Assembly (NCBI GenBank): GCA_947461185.1
Contig: CANHJY010000160.1
Coordinates: 1 to 5,004 of the forward strand
DNA length: 5,004 nt
Reading direction: 5' to 3'
Source of the DNA: Flavobacteriales bacterium
GTDB taxonomy: Bacteria; Bacteroidota; Bacteroidia; Flavobacteriales_D; Crocinitomicaceae
The position numbers and the translations under genes were made by a program. The notes under the pieces were generated by a model. The model did no database searches. It saw only the letters and a program-made list of their open reading frames with translations, and was not told the origin of the DNA. This document shows, piece by piece, positions 1 through 4,955 of the stretch; position 1 is the first letter of the stretch, and each line of letters opens with the position of its first letter.

Positions 1-128
1 ATACTTGAAGTCTATGATTGACAATTGAAAAATCACAGTATGTTCAACCTTTTAATTTCCTGATAGTCACATACTCAATCATCGCATTATAGTTGCATCT
101 TTTGTCAATAAGGGGAGCCATAATGGAC

Positions 129-160
129 AAGAGACTAGAAATAGTCTCTTTTTTATTTTT
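129..160 (+). terminator. Intrinsic (rho-independent) terminator
   Basis: AAGAGACTA (129-137) pairs perfectly with TAGTCTCTT (142-150) around a GAAA tetraloop, giving a 9-bp stem. It is followed by an almost pure T tract to base 160. The T tract lies on the right, so it ends a rightward transcript. Because no gene of useful length lies between base 1 and the hairpin, that transcript is either the 3' untranslated end of a gene just outside the window or a small RNA. The hairpin also isolates the regulator gene from upstream transcription. Confidence 0.88.
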
Positions 161-164
161 AGAA

Positions 165-241
165 CCTTCCAAAACCTTACTGGTATTGATTAAAACCTGA
201 ACAGGTATAGAAAACGGGCGATTGTAACACTTACTTTTTCC
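165..241 (+). repeat. 77-bp direct repeat, copy A
   Basis: This aligns without gaps to 797-873, with 67 of 77 bases identical, and the first 29 bases (165-193) are identical in both. The core carries GGTATT (182-187), a degenerate reverse copy AAAACC (192-197) and a forward copy GGTATA (204-209). ACCTG (195-199) and CAGGT (202-206) form a short palindrome around AA. The two copies flank the regulator gene in the same orientation. An operator or a mobile intergenic repeat are the obvious readings; neither is proven. Confidence 0.85.
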
Positions 242-327
242 TAAAAATATTCTTTACAAACGACCGGTGTATCATTTTAAGCTAAATAAGTATAGCTATG
301 TCGTTAAGATGTCGTTGAAATGACGGT

Positions 328-356
328 TTGACTAATTAATTCAAACATTAAATTTG
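328..356 (+). promoter_or_regulatory. Bacteroidota-type promoter of the regulator gene
   Basis: TTG at 328-330, an 18-base spacer and TAAATTTG at 349-356 fit the known Bacteroidota primary-sigma consensus (TTG, about 19 bases, TAnnTTTG) with every specified base of the -7 box matched. The predicted transcription start falls within a few bases of 360, which is the A of the regulator ATG. Little or no 5' leader would then be present. Any autoregulation would have to act from repeat A, about 90 bases upstream. Confidence 0.6.
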
Positions 357-359
357 CTT

Positions 360-740
360 ATGAGTTTAGGGTTAAAAATAAAGAATGTTAGACTTAAGAA
401 AGGGTTAACACAGAGCCAAATTGCTGATGAAACTTCCATCACGCTTAGAACCATTCAAAGAATCGAAAACGACGAGGTCAAGCCAAGCTTTCATTCCTTG
501 AAGGAGTTAAGTCGTGTCTTAGAAACAGATTTTTCCGAACTCAATCATAAATCAAAGAAAAAGCCATACGAATTTAATTTCAACTTCAAAATAACAGATA
601 TGAATCAATTCATCAACGATCTTAAAACCCTTGTTAAAAATCACTGGAAAGTTTTTGCAATAATTATACTTGCCATTTGGCTTGTTAACAGTTATACAGA
701 CATCAAAGCAGGTATTATGGATGGCTGGAATGGGAAATAA
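360..740 (+). CDS. XRE-family HTH regulator with a C-terminal membrane helix
   Basis: A 126-residue protein. Residues 5-58 form a compact Cro/C1-type helix-turn-helix (HTH_3-like) domain: the recognition unit runs through TQSQIADETSITLRTIQRIE (17-36), followed by the usual 'P-S-x-x-S-L-K-E-L' helix. A lysine-rich linker (SKKK near 64-68) and a Phe/Asn-rich segment lead to one hydrophobic helix, about residues 96-112 (WKVFAIIILAIWLV and onward), and a short tail. The protein is therefore probably a membrane-tethered DNA-binding regulator; the regulated genes are unknown. I chose ATG 360 rather than the in-frame TTG at 354 because the TTG lies inside the promoter -7 box and because family members usually begin just before this helix. 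No Shine-Dalgarno is visible. Direct repeats flank the gene, which suggests autoregulation or movement as a unit. The domain call is sure; the function beyond DNA binding is inference. Confidence 0.88.
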   Translation: MSLGLKIKNVRLKKGLTQSQIADETSITLRTIQRIENDEVKPSFHSLKELSRVLETDFSELNHKSKKKPYEFNFNFKITDMNQFINDLKTLVKNHWKVFAIIILAIWLVNSYTDIKAGIMDGWNGK

Positions 741-796
741 CACTACTACTTAAAATATTGTTTGTTTCCTTAAAGCTGCAACTTTTATTATGGCTC

Positions 797-873
797 CCTT
801 CCAAAACCTTACTGGTATTGATTAATACCTTAACAGGTATTGAAAAGGGGTAGTTGCAACTCTTCCTTTTTCC
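797..873 (+). repeat. 77-bp direct repeat, copy B
   Basis: This is the second copy of the repeat at 165-241, in the same orientation, 57 bases past the regulator stop codon. Here GGTATT (814-819) and AATACC (824-829) are a perfect 6-bp inverted pair around GATT, and a further GGTATT occurs at 836-841. At the right end AGTTGCAACT (852-861) is a perfect palindrome flanked by GAAAAGG (842-848) and CCTTTTTC (865-872), which can pair imperfectly. Copy B is thus more foldable than copy A. It could act at the DNA level or in the 3' end of the regulator mRNA. Confidence 0.85.
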
Positions 874-947
874 AAAACAAGTTATGAAGAAAAGATGCAA
901 GTAAGAATCTTGTGTTTTATTTTCCCATCTGATTTTCTGTAAAATGA

Positions 948-1073
948 CAGTATCATTCAAAACTAAAAGTTCAAAGTGCTGGTCAAGCAAAAGTAGAAAT
1001 ACTAGAATATTCAACAGATGAAGTAAAAACTTTTGAATTAGAAAGAGGTAATCAGCAGTTTTTTTTAAAGTAA
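948..1073 (+). pseudogene. Possible C-terminal remnant of a small protein
   Basis: After a TGA at 945-947, this frame is open for 41 codons to TAA at 1071-1073. The translated tail (for example AKVEILEYSTDEVKTFELER) has the mixed acidic/hydrophobic composition of a real beta-rich protein rather than of random AT-rich DNA. No plausible start exists in frame. An ATG at 944 opens a different frame (MTVSFKTKS...) that would need one frameshift near 970 to join it. An 8-T run (1059-1066) lies near the end. I do not recognise the family. It could also be chance; the length alone is not convincing. Confidence 0.3.
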
Positions 1074-1178
1074 AAACAGCAAATAATATCTTTTGCATTA
1101 GTTAAGCCTTAAATTTTTGATAGAGATAAAGTATCACGCAATTTACCATCGAAGATTGGCGGACATTCGTCATCCAAA

Positions 1179-1985
1179 TCATCTAAACTGAATATCATAT
1201 CCAATCAAAGCAATGAATTCGAAATAACCAAAACCATGACTGACTCGGCTATTTTTAAATTGATGCGTATTGGCCAGTGCATTCACATAACGCACATAAC
1301 CTGTTTTGCCTGTTCCTTCCAGAAAGAACTTTTTTGAAAAATAATACCTTGCGCCTCCTTCCAGGCTAATGTTGTAACCGGCAATATGAAACTGGTTATT
1401 AAGCCTGTCTCCTTTCCATGTAAAATCCGTTCTAGGAATGTTAATACCAGCTCCTATTTTTCCGATCAAACGGAATAAGGGCGTTGTATGATCAGTCCTC
1501 GCTTTAATTGTCCTTTGCTGCACATAATTAAGGTGCATCCAGTTCGCACCATCTGTATGTTCAAGATGCAAAAATCGATTAGGGTCCAAAATGCTGTCTC
1601 CATCAACCAATACACCATTGATAGTCCCCGTAACATGTACCTTCTGGAAATCATTGGCTACATATTTAGCATGGTCAAAATTCAACTCCAATGACCTTGT
1701 CTGATTTTCATTCAAATAAAAGCCAATTCTGTAATTATATTGAGGAATGGAAATTTCCAATGGGGATTCGTAAATCGCATCAAAATCCGGCTTGTCTTTG
1801 GCCCTGACATGATGCAAAATGAAATCACTACCATTATCAAGCTTAAAATGAATCGAGCTATTTGTGTACCATTCTCTATTATAACCCCATTGAACATACA
1901 TGCCAGTTATCCTTTTCTTCTTGGCTTGACCGAAGCCGTGTAAAGAAATAAAAAATAGAATAGCGGAAAGTATCGTCTTATACAT
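1179..1985 (-). CDS. Probable outer-membrane beta-barrel protein, uncharacterised
   Basis: A 268-residue protein with a Sec signal peptide: MYKTILSAILFFISLHGFGQA, probably cut after about residue 21. The mature part is rich in alternating polar and aromatic strands (such as YNYRIGFYLNENQ, SLEGGARYYFSKKFFLEG and YFEFIALIGYDIQFR) and ends close to a Phe. This pattern is typical of small outer-membrane barrels. A central block, LELNFDHAKYVANDFQKVHV followed by FLHLEHTDGANWMHLNYV-like sequence, reads like a conserved Bacteroidota family signature, though I know no assigned function. No catalytic motif is identifiable, and an enzyme such as a lipid A modifier cannot be excluded. The gene stands alone on the minus strand: the next upstream gene starts more than 1 kb away and a transposase remnant lies between. 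No convincing promoter or Shine-Dalgarno was seen. Confidence 0.82.
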   Translation of the reverse strand: MYKTILSAILFFISLHGFGQAKKKRITGMYVQWGYNREWYTNSSIHFKLDNGSDFILHHVRAKDKPDFDAIYESPLEISIPQYNYRIGFYLNENQTRSLELNFDHAKYVANDFQKVHVTGTINGVLVDGDSILDPNRFLHLEHTDGANWMHLNYVQQRTIKARTDHTTPLFRLIGKIGAGINIPRTDFTWKGDRLNNQFHIAGYNISLEGGARYYFSKKFFLEGTGKTGYVRYVNALANTHQFKNSRVSHGFGYFEFIALIGYDIQFR

Positions 1986-2106
1986 TGTTTACTTGACTTT
2001 TTTGCAATTTAAATAAAACCAGAATAACAGTAATGTCTCGTTAAAAATAAATATAGTTCTTTGAAAATCTTGATAGGCTTGGATTTTATGTGGATTCAAG
2101 TGCGTG

Positions 2107-2130
2107 ATGATTTGAAATAACCTAAATCAT
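2107..2130. repeat. Short inverted repeat upstream of the beta-barrel gene
   Basis: ATGATTT (2107-2113) and AAATCAT (2124-2130) are perfect complements around 10 bases. The pair lies 121 bases upstream of the beta-barrel start and 24 bases left of the decayed transposase. It could be an operator, part of the vanished element's left end, or chance in AT-rich DNA. Confidence 0.3.
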
Positions 2131-2154
2131 AAATTTTTTAAAATCAGAAAGTTT

Positions 2155-2455
2155 ATAAATAAAGATAAACACGTCTTTGCACAAAGATCTTCATTTCTTG
2201 AACAACGTATCTTTGATACAATTATTAACAGAAATAATGGAGATTATCGTGTTCGGCATTTCAGTTGTTGGAACCAATTGTTATGCATTAGGTAAAAGTT
2301 ATGGATCAAATAGTTTACGAACCAGGAAGTTTCTACATATTTATCACGCCTACCTTGACTTTGATTGTTTGTTTGTTATACATCAATCAAACTACTATTT
2401 TGTAATCCCTGCAAAAAATAATTTTCAATTCAACAGAGATCTGCCTATCTATTAA
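2155..2455 (+). pseudogene. IS4-family transposase remnant (frameshifted, internally deleted)
   Basis: Three frames give consecutive pieces of an IS4-type DDE transposase. Frame one (2155-2292) reads INKDKHVFAQ, FLEQRIFDTIINRNNGD and VRHFSCWNQLLCI, the family N-terminus, with the expected ATG now ATA. Frame two (2292-2339) reads VKVMDQIVYEPGSFYI, the stretch just before the second catalytic Asp, and a TAG (2289-2291) sits where the Asp of the usual HDV would be. Frame three (from about 2342) reads YHAYLDFDCLFVIHQSNYYF and then AKNNFQFNR. Here the usual D-R-A-Y has become Y-H-A-Y and the usual R of the 'RAK' motif is Pro. Complete relatives are about 380 residues; roughly 200 residues between pieces one and two are missing, as is the C-terminal third with the catalytic Glu. 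No terminal inverted repeats could be assigned. An intact 92-codon frame crosses the region, but it is out of register with the homologous N-terminal piece. Confidence 0.85.
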
Positions 2456-2460
2456 TCTAT

Positions 2461-3120
2461 CTACTTAATCATCAGCTCATCCAGCGCCATTCTATACATG
2501 GCGTAAATATCCAGGGGCGACAGCACCTCTGACTTTGTGATGGTAAAGCCCTCGTAATACTTCGTTTTTGAACGAATCGTTTCAAAGTCTTTCAGAACCA
2601 CTTTGTTTTTCCATATTTCTTTATTCTCATCATCAACCACTTTTGCCAGAAACTCGATTCTAGGTTTCCTTTTTGTTATGGTATTTACTGTGGTTGCTGA
2701 ACTACTGCTGGAATAGATCTGCACATCAAGTTTGATATAATAGGTTTTTCCGGGACAATTATTTTTACCCATCTTCAGAGTGGTGAGCTCTGGAAGGCCT
2801 ACAACTGACCCTGGACCCTCGCTTGTGAAATGAACCTCTGACTTGTATTCATGATAACACATTTTAACGGGCATATTCAATTTGGTAGTAAACGCCTCTT
2901 CCGTTTTCAATTTTATGGAATCCACCAGGGATTCGGGCATGGTTTCACCCTCCGAAAATTCGGAAAACCAATTTCGTTGAAATTCAATCTTATCGTAATT
3001 AGTCAGTTCAGGAGCGATTCTGAAACTGAAAGAATAAACAACACCACTTTGCGCATCTGCTTTAATAGAGACTAAACAAAATGCGACAAGGAGGATTATC
3101 ATCAATTTAGGATGTTGCAT
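2461..3120 (-). CDS. Secreted protein of unknown function
   Basis: A 219-residue protein with a clear signal peptide: charged start MQHPK, hydrophobic core to about residue 19, then KADAQ, probably cut after Ala23. The only Cys before the cut (C15) is not in a lipobox, so this is a soluble periplasmic or exported protein rather than a lipoprotein. The mature part contains two cysteines (C88, C122) that could form a disulfide. It also has a Ser-rich patch SSSSSATTV (about 137-145) and alternating beta-type segments such as YYIKLDVQIY and RIEFLAKVVDDENKEIWKNK. I do not recognise the family. The first ATG gives a good signal peptide and is the natural start. It lies 177 bases downstream of the lipoprotein gene on the same strand, with a long palindrome between, so co-transcription is possible but uncertain. 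The stop codon abuts the transposase remnant. Confidence 0.82.
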   Translation of the reverse strand: MQHPKLMIILLVAFCLVSIKADAQSGVVYSFSFRIAPELTNYDKIEFQRNWFSEFSEGETMPESLVDSIKLKTEEAFTTKLNMPVKMCYHEYKSEVHFTSEGPGSVVGLPELTTLKMGKNNCPGKTYYIKLDVQIYSSSSSATTVNTITKRKPRIEFLAKVVDDENKEIWKNKVVLKDFETIRSKTKYYEGFTITKSEVLSPLDIYAMYRMALDELMIK

Positions 3121-3226
3121 ATTTTTTTGAATTTTCTTAAAAATACTTAATATTTAGAAGGGCTACAAAAAACGTTATGCAATAAAGAATGTATCACTAA
3201 AAAGCAGACAGTTTACAATTAGATTT

Positions 3227-3248
3227 TTGTGGTTAATTTTAACCACAA
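3227..3248. promoter_or_regulatory. 22-base near-palindrome between two minus-strand genes
   Basis: TTGTGGTTAA (3227-3236) and TTAACCACAA (3239-3248) are perfect complements around TT. The site lies 106 bases upstream of the secreted-protein start and 49 bases past the lipoprotein stop codon. Neither strand has a long T tract after the stem (on the minus strand only AAAAATCT follows), so it is not a canonical intrinsic terminator. A regulator-binding operator, or an mRNA 3'-end stabilising stem, fits better. Confidence 0.55.
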
Positions 3249-3297
3249 TTGAAATAAGTCCGTTAGTTAAATGTTGGTACTAGCTCTTACCCATAAC

Positions 3298-4671
3298 TCA
3301 TTTAACACAGATACTTAGTTGTCCGCTTGAGTAAACCCTCAAAAATATCGATTCGGGTAAAGTTAACAGCGACTGCACATTCATAGTATCAATAGCACCT
3401 TTCATGCTTACATTCTCGGTTAGCTGCTTGTTCAGTTGCTCATTGATATTGCCCTTGAATTGTTGCATCACTTGATTAATATCGAAAACAGCGCTCGATC
3501 TTATCTTAGCCGTTATTTTTTCATTGAGTAACCAGCTGGCAGTCTTAAGCAAAGCGCTTCTGCTTTTCAATTCAAAATTCAAATCAGGTATAGTAAATGT
3601 ATTGTTGGTTACATTAAATACAGGCGTACCAACAAGATAAACAACTCCTTTTCTGTACCCCTTGAAATCAAGCTTTAATGCCAACTTCGAGTTGCCTATT
3701 CCGCTTATTTTTATGCTGTTCACGATGAGTTTCTTTTTTTTGTACAGGTAAGTATAACCAGCCATTTTTTCATTGATTAACCTGCTGAGGTCATCATATT
3801 TCAAAACGAGGTCGGTGTGTACTTTGAAACCTGATTGATTCGTTGGCTGAGAAAGATTAGGTAAAGGAACTGTAGCTACCGGAACAAGGGAAGTAGAAAA
3901 AACTGGTCTGCAACGAAGCCCCAATTTCATTTCTAATTTGCTGCCATTTAAATTCAATTCACTTACGGAAATGGCCTCCGGATTGATGTTAAAATAGCCA
4001 TAGTTACCAACAGCCTGAGCCGAATACAATTTATTCCAAATGTCCTGGAGATTGGGCTTCAAATCATACGCACTAAACTGGCTGTCGACAGACTTCCCAG
4101 CTTTTGTCAATTCATCCCTCATTACTTTCATCAGTTTATCCGTGACATCAATATTCATGAAACTGATATTGCACTTATCCAATGCATCAAATTTTTCCAA
4201 TATGGTTTGGGAAGACAAACGATAATTAGGCAACAGCTTTATTTTCGACAAATAACCAATTTCCAATTTTCTCATAGACTCATTATAGCCACAGCTGAAT
4301 TTAGGTGTAGGGAGTAAACAAACATCTGAGAGACATTTTGCACAATAACTCGCTTTGATTTTATATTTAGCGGCGAAAGAAAAACGAAGTAAATCTTTAT
4401 TGCCAGAAATAAGAAATGGACTCCTCAGAAACTGATACGAGTAACTAAGCCCTTCACAAGAATTATCAGACCCTTCAAAGACAGATGAAACATTGCTCTC
4501 TGCCATATTGAAATAAGGATTCAAATCCACCTGAACCGGCATACTCAAAATGGAAAAAACGGGTTCCGGTGGAAGTATTTTCTCAACGAAAGCGTTTGGA
4601 GCCGCAGGACGTATAGTGGCGCAAGAGCTAAAAAAAACAATCAAAATAAAAACTGAAATAATTGCTTTCAT
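3298..4671 (-). CDS. DUF4403-family lipoprotein
   Basis: The protein has 457 residues from the chosen ATG. MKAIISVFILIVFFSSC is a type II signal peptide with lipobox FSSC; Cys17 would be lipidated and the protein anchored in the envelope. The upstream in-frame Met codons at 4701 and 4677 only add acidic or polar residues before the signal, so I prefer 4671. The body matches the DUF4403 pattern. Near the N-terminus is a 'S-x-L-x-M-P-V-Q-V-D-L' segment (about 42-50). A second V-x-T-D-L-V-L-K-Y-D-D-L repeat unit lies near 284-295. The C-terminal signature GVVYLVGTPVFNVTNNTFTI and DLNFELKSRSALLKTASWLL (about 342-382) completes it. Family members are of similar length and have no established enzymatic activity. 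A set of cysteines (C110, C113, C118, C127) in a C-x2-C-x4-C arrangement is unusual. There is no visible Shine-Dalgarno and the promoter is unclear. The family call is from pattern memory, not a search. Confidence 0.8.
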   Translation of the reverse strand: MKAIISVFILIVFFSSCATIRPAAPNAFVEKILPPEPVFSILSMPVQVDLNPYFNMAESNVSSVFEGSDNSCEGLSYSYQFLRSPFLISGNKDLLRFSFAAKYKIKASYCAKCLSDVCLLPTPKFSCGYNESMRKLEIGYLSKIKLLPNYRLSSQTILEKFDALDKCNISFMNIDVTDKLMKVMRDELTKAGKSVDSQFSAYDLKPNLQDIWNKLYSAQAVGNYGYFNINPEAISVSELNLNGSKLEMKLGLRCRPVFSTSLVPVATVPLPNLSQPTNQSGFKVHTDLVLKYDDLSRLINEKMAGYTYLYKKKKLIVNSIKISGIGNSKLALKLDFKGYRKGVVYLVGTPVFNVTNNTFTIPDLNFELKSRSALLKTASWLLNEKITAKIRSSAVFDINQVMQQFKGNINEQLNKQLTENVSMKGAIDTMNVQSLLTLPESIFLRVYSSGQLSICVK

Positions 4672-4780
4672 CTGCATAAAAATAAGCAATTCATCAAACA
4701 CAATTTAGTTCTATTATGATTAAGTTTTTGCATGCACTGTGTTATGAACTGCTGAAGTATATAAATTGAATTCTAATAGA

Positions 4781-4804
4781 TTTGTTGGTGATAACACCAA
4801 CAAA
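4781..4804. repeat. 10-bp perfect inverted repeat upstream of the lipoprotein gene
   Basis: TTTGTTGGTG (4781-4790) and CACCAACAAA (4795-4804) pair perfectly around ATAA. No T tract follows on either strand, so this is not a standard terminator. It is 109 bases upstream of the lipoprotein ATG, almost the same distance as the palindrome upstream of the next gene. An operator, or part of the adjoining repeat block, are both possible. Confidence 0.55.
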
Positions 4805-4817
4805 GGCACAAGCTCCT

Positions 4818-4835
4818 TTCTCTCTTTTGAGAGAA
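4818..4835. repeat. REP-like hairpin
   Basis: TTCTCTC (4818-4824) and GAGAGAA (4829-4835) pair around TTTT, and the stem can extend imperfectly into the flanking CTCC and GGGG. It is followed by GGGGTAAGG (4840-4848), a tail like the GGGGTGAGG next to many short dispersed hairpins in bacterial genomes. The REP-like label is tentative. Confidence 0.45.
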
Positions 4836-4857
4836 GAAGGGGTAAGGCATAGATTTG
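4827..4857 (+). promoter_or_regulatory. Possible rightward Bacteroidota-type promoter
   Basis: TTG at 4827-4829 (within TTTTG), a 20-base spacer and TAGATTTG at 4850-4857 match the TTG-N19-TAnnTTTG consensus. No gene follows before the window ends, and the motif overlaps a repeat hairpin, so it may be coincidental. It would drive transcription of the hairpins at 4868-4955 and of whatever lies to the right. Confidence 0.3.
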
Positions 4858-4867
4858 TGCATGGCCT

Positions 4868-4897
4868 GGCAAAACGCAAGGAGCAATCGGTTTTGCC
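4868..4897 (+). terminator. Stem-loop with T-rich tail, possible terminator
   Basis: GGCAAAAC (4868-4875) and GTTTTGCC (4890-4897) pair perfectly across a 14-base loop, and TTGATTTTTATTT follows. The large loop and broken T tract make it a weak terminator, and it may instead be one arm set of a dispersed intergenic repeat. Confidence 0.35.
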
Positions 4898-4902
4898 TTG
4901 AT

Positions 4903-4955
4903 TTTTATTTGGCTACTTTCATTGCATCAAGACAAAGAAAGTAATGGTAATAAAA
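4903..4955. repeat. Imperfect long inverted repeat
   Basis: TTTTATT (4903-4909) plus TACTTTC (4914-4920) on the left pair with GAAAGTA (4937-4943) plus AATAAAA (4949-4955) on the right. That makes 14 pairs interrupted by one internal loop, with a 16-base apical loop. The unit abuts the GGCAAAAC stem-loop, and together they look like one composite element. Confidence 0.5.

Larger units (their letters stand above)
1..353. other. Non-coding region upstream of the regulator gene
   Basis: No open frame of useful length runs through here. The plus-strand frames entering at the left edge all hit stops within the first 28 bases, so at most a few C-terminal codons of an upstream gene could be present, and I cannot support one. 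The stretch contains a strong intrinsic terminator (129-160), one copy of a 77-bp repeat (165-241) and the promoter of the regulator gene (328-356). Bases 242-327 show nothing I can name. Confidence 0.7.
741..1178. other. Intergenic region with repeat B and a possible coding remnant
   Basis: This 438-base stretch between the regulator and the convergent beta-barrel gene has no intact gene. It contains repeat copy B (797-873) and a 41-codon open tail that reads like protein (948-1073). No U-tailed hairpin was found downstream of either convergent gene, so their terminators are unidentified. Bases 1074-1178 show nothing recognisable. Confidence 0.6.

Noticed and set aside
1..28. C-terminal codons of an upstream gene (frame ending in TGA at 26-28)
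   Set aside because: Only eight codons are visible, which cannot be told from chance.
552..743. 63-codon minus-strand open frame inside the regulator gene
   Set aside because: It is antisense to a gene with a clear HTH domain and has no upstream signals.
165..873. Integron-like cassette with attC sites
   Set aside because: The repeats are of suitable size and flank one gene, but I found no RYYYAAC / GTTRRRY core-site pair in either copy and no integrase in the window.
715..1098. 127-codon minus-strand open frame
   Set aside because: It crosses repeat B and the opposite-strand remnant, its leucine/phenylalanine richness reflects A-rich plus-strand DNA, and it overlaps the end of the regulator gene.
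1488..1943. Plus-strand open frames of 61-68 codons across the beta-barrel gene
   Set aside because: They are antisense shadows of a gene with a signal peptide and barrel-like composition.
2177..2455. 92-codon plus-strand open frame taken as a real gene
   Set aside because: Homology to an IS4 transposase runs through three frames. Only the second half of this frame is homologous in register, so the N-terminal half is an out-of-frame reading.
2851..3075. 74-codon plus-strand open frame
   Set aside because: It lies entirely antisense to the secreted-protein gene and shows no recognisable domain.
3227..3248. Intrinsic terminator of the lipoprotein gene
   Set aside because: The stem is strong but no proper T tract follows on the minus strand, so I listed it as a palindrome of undecided role.
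4040..4225. 61-codon plus-strand open frame
   Set aside because: It lies entirely antisense to the DUF4403-type lipoprotein gene.
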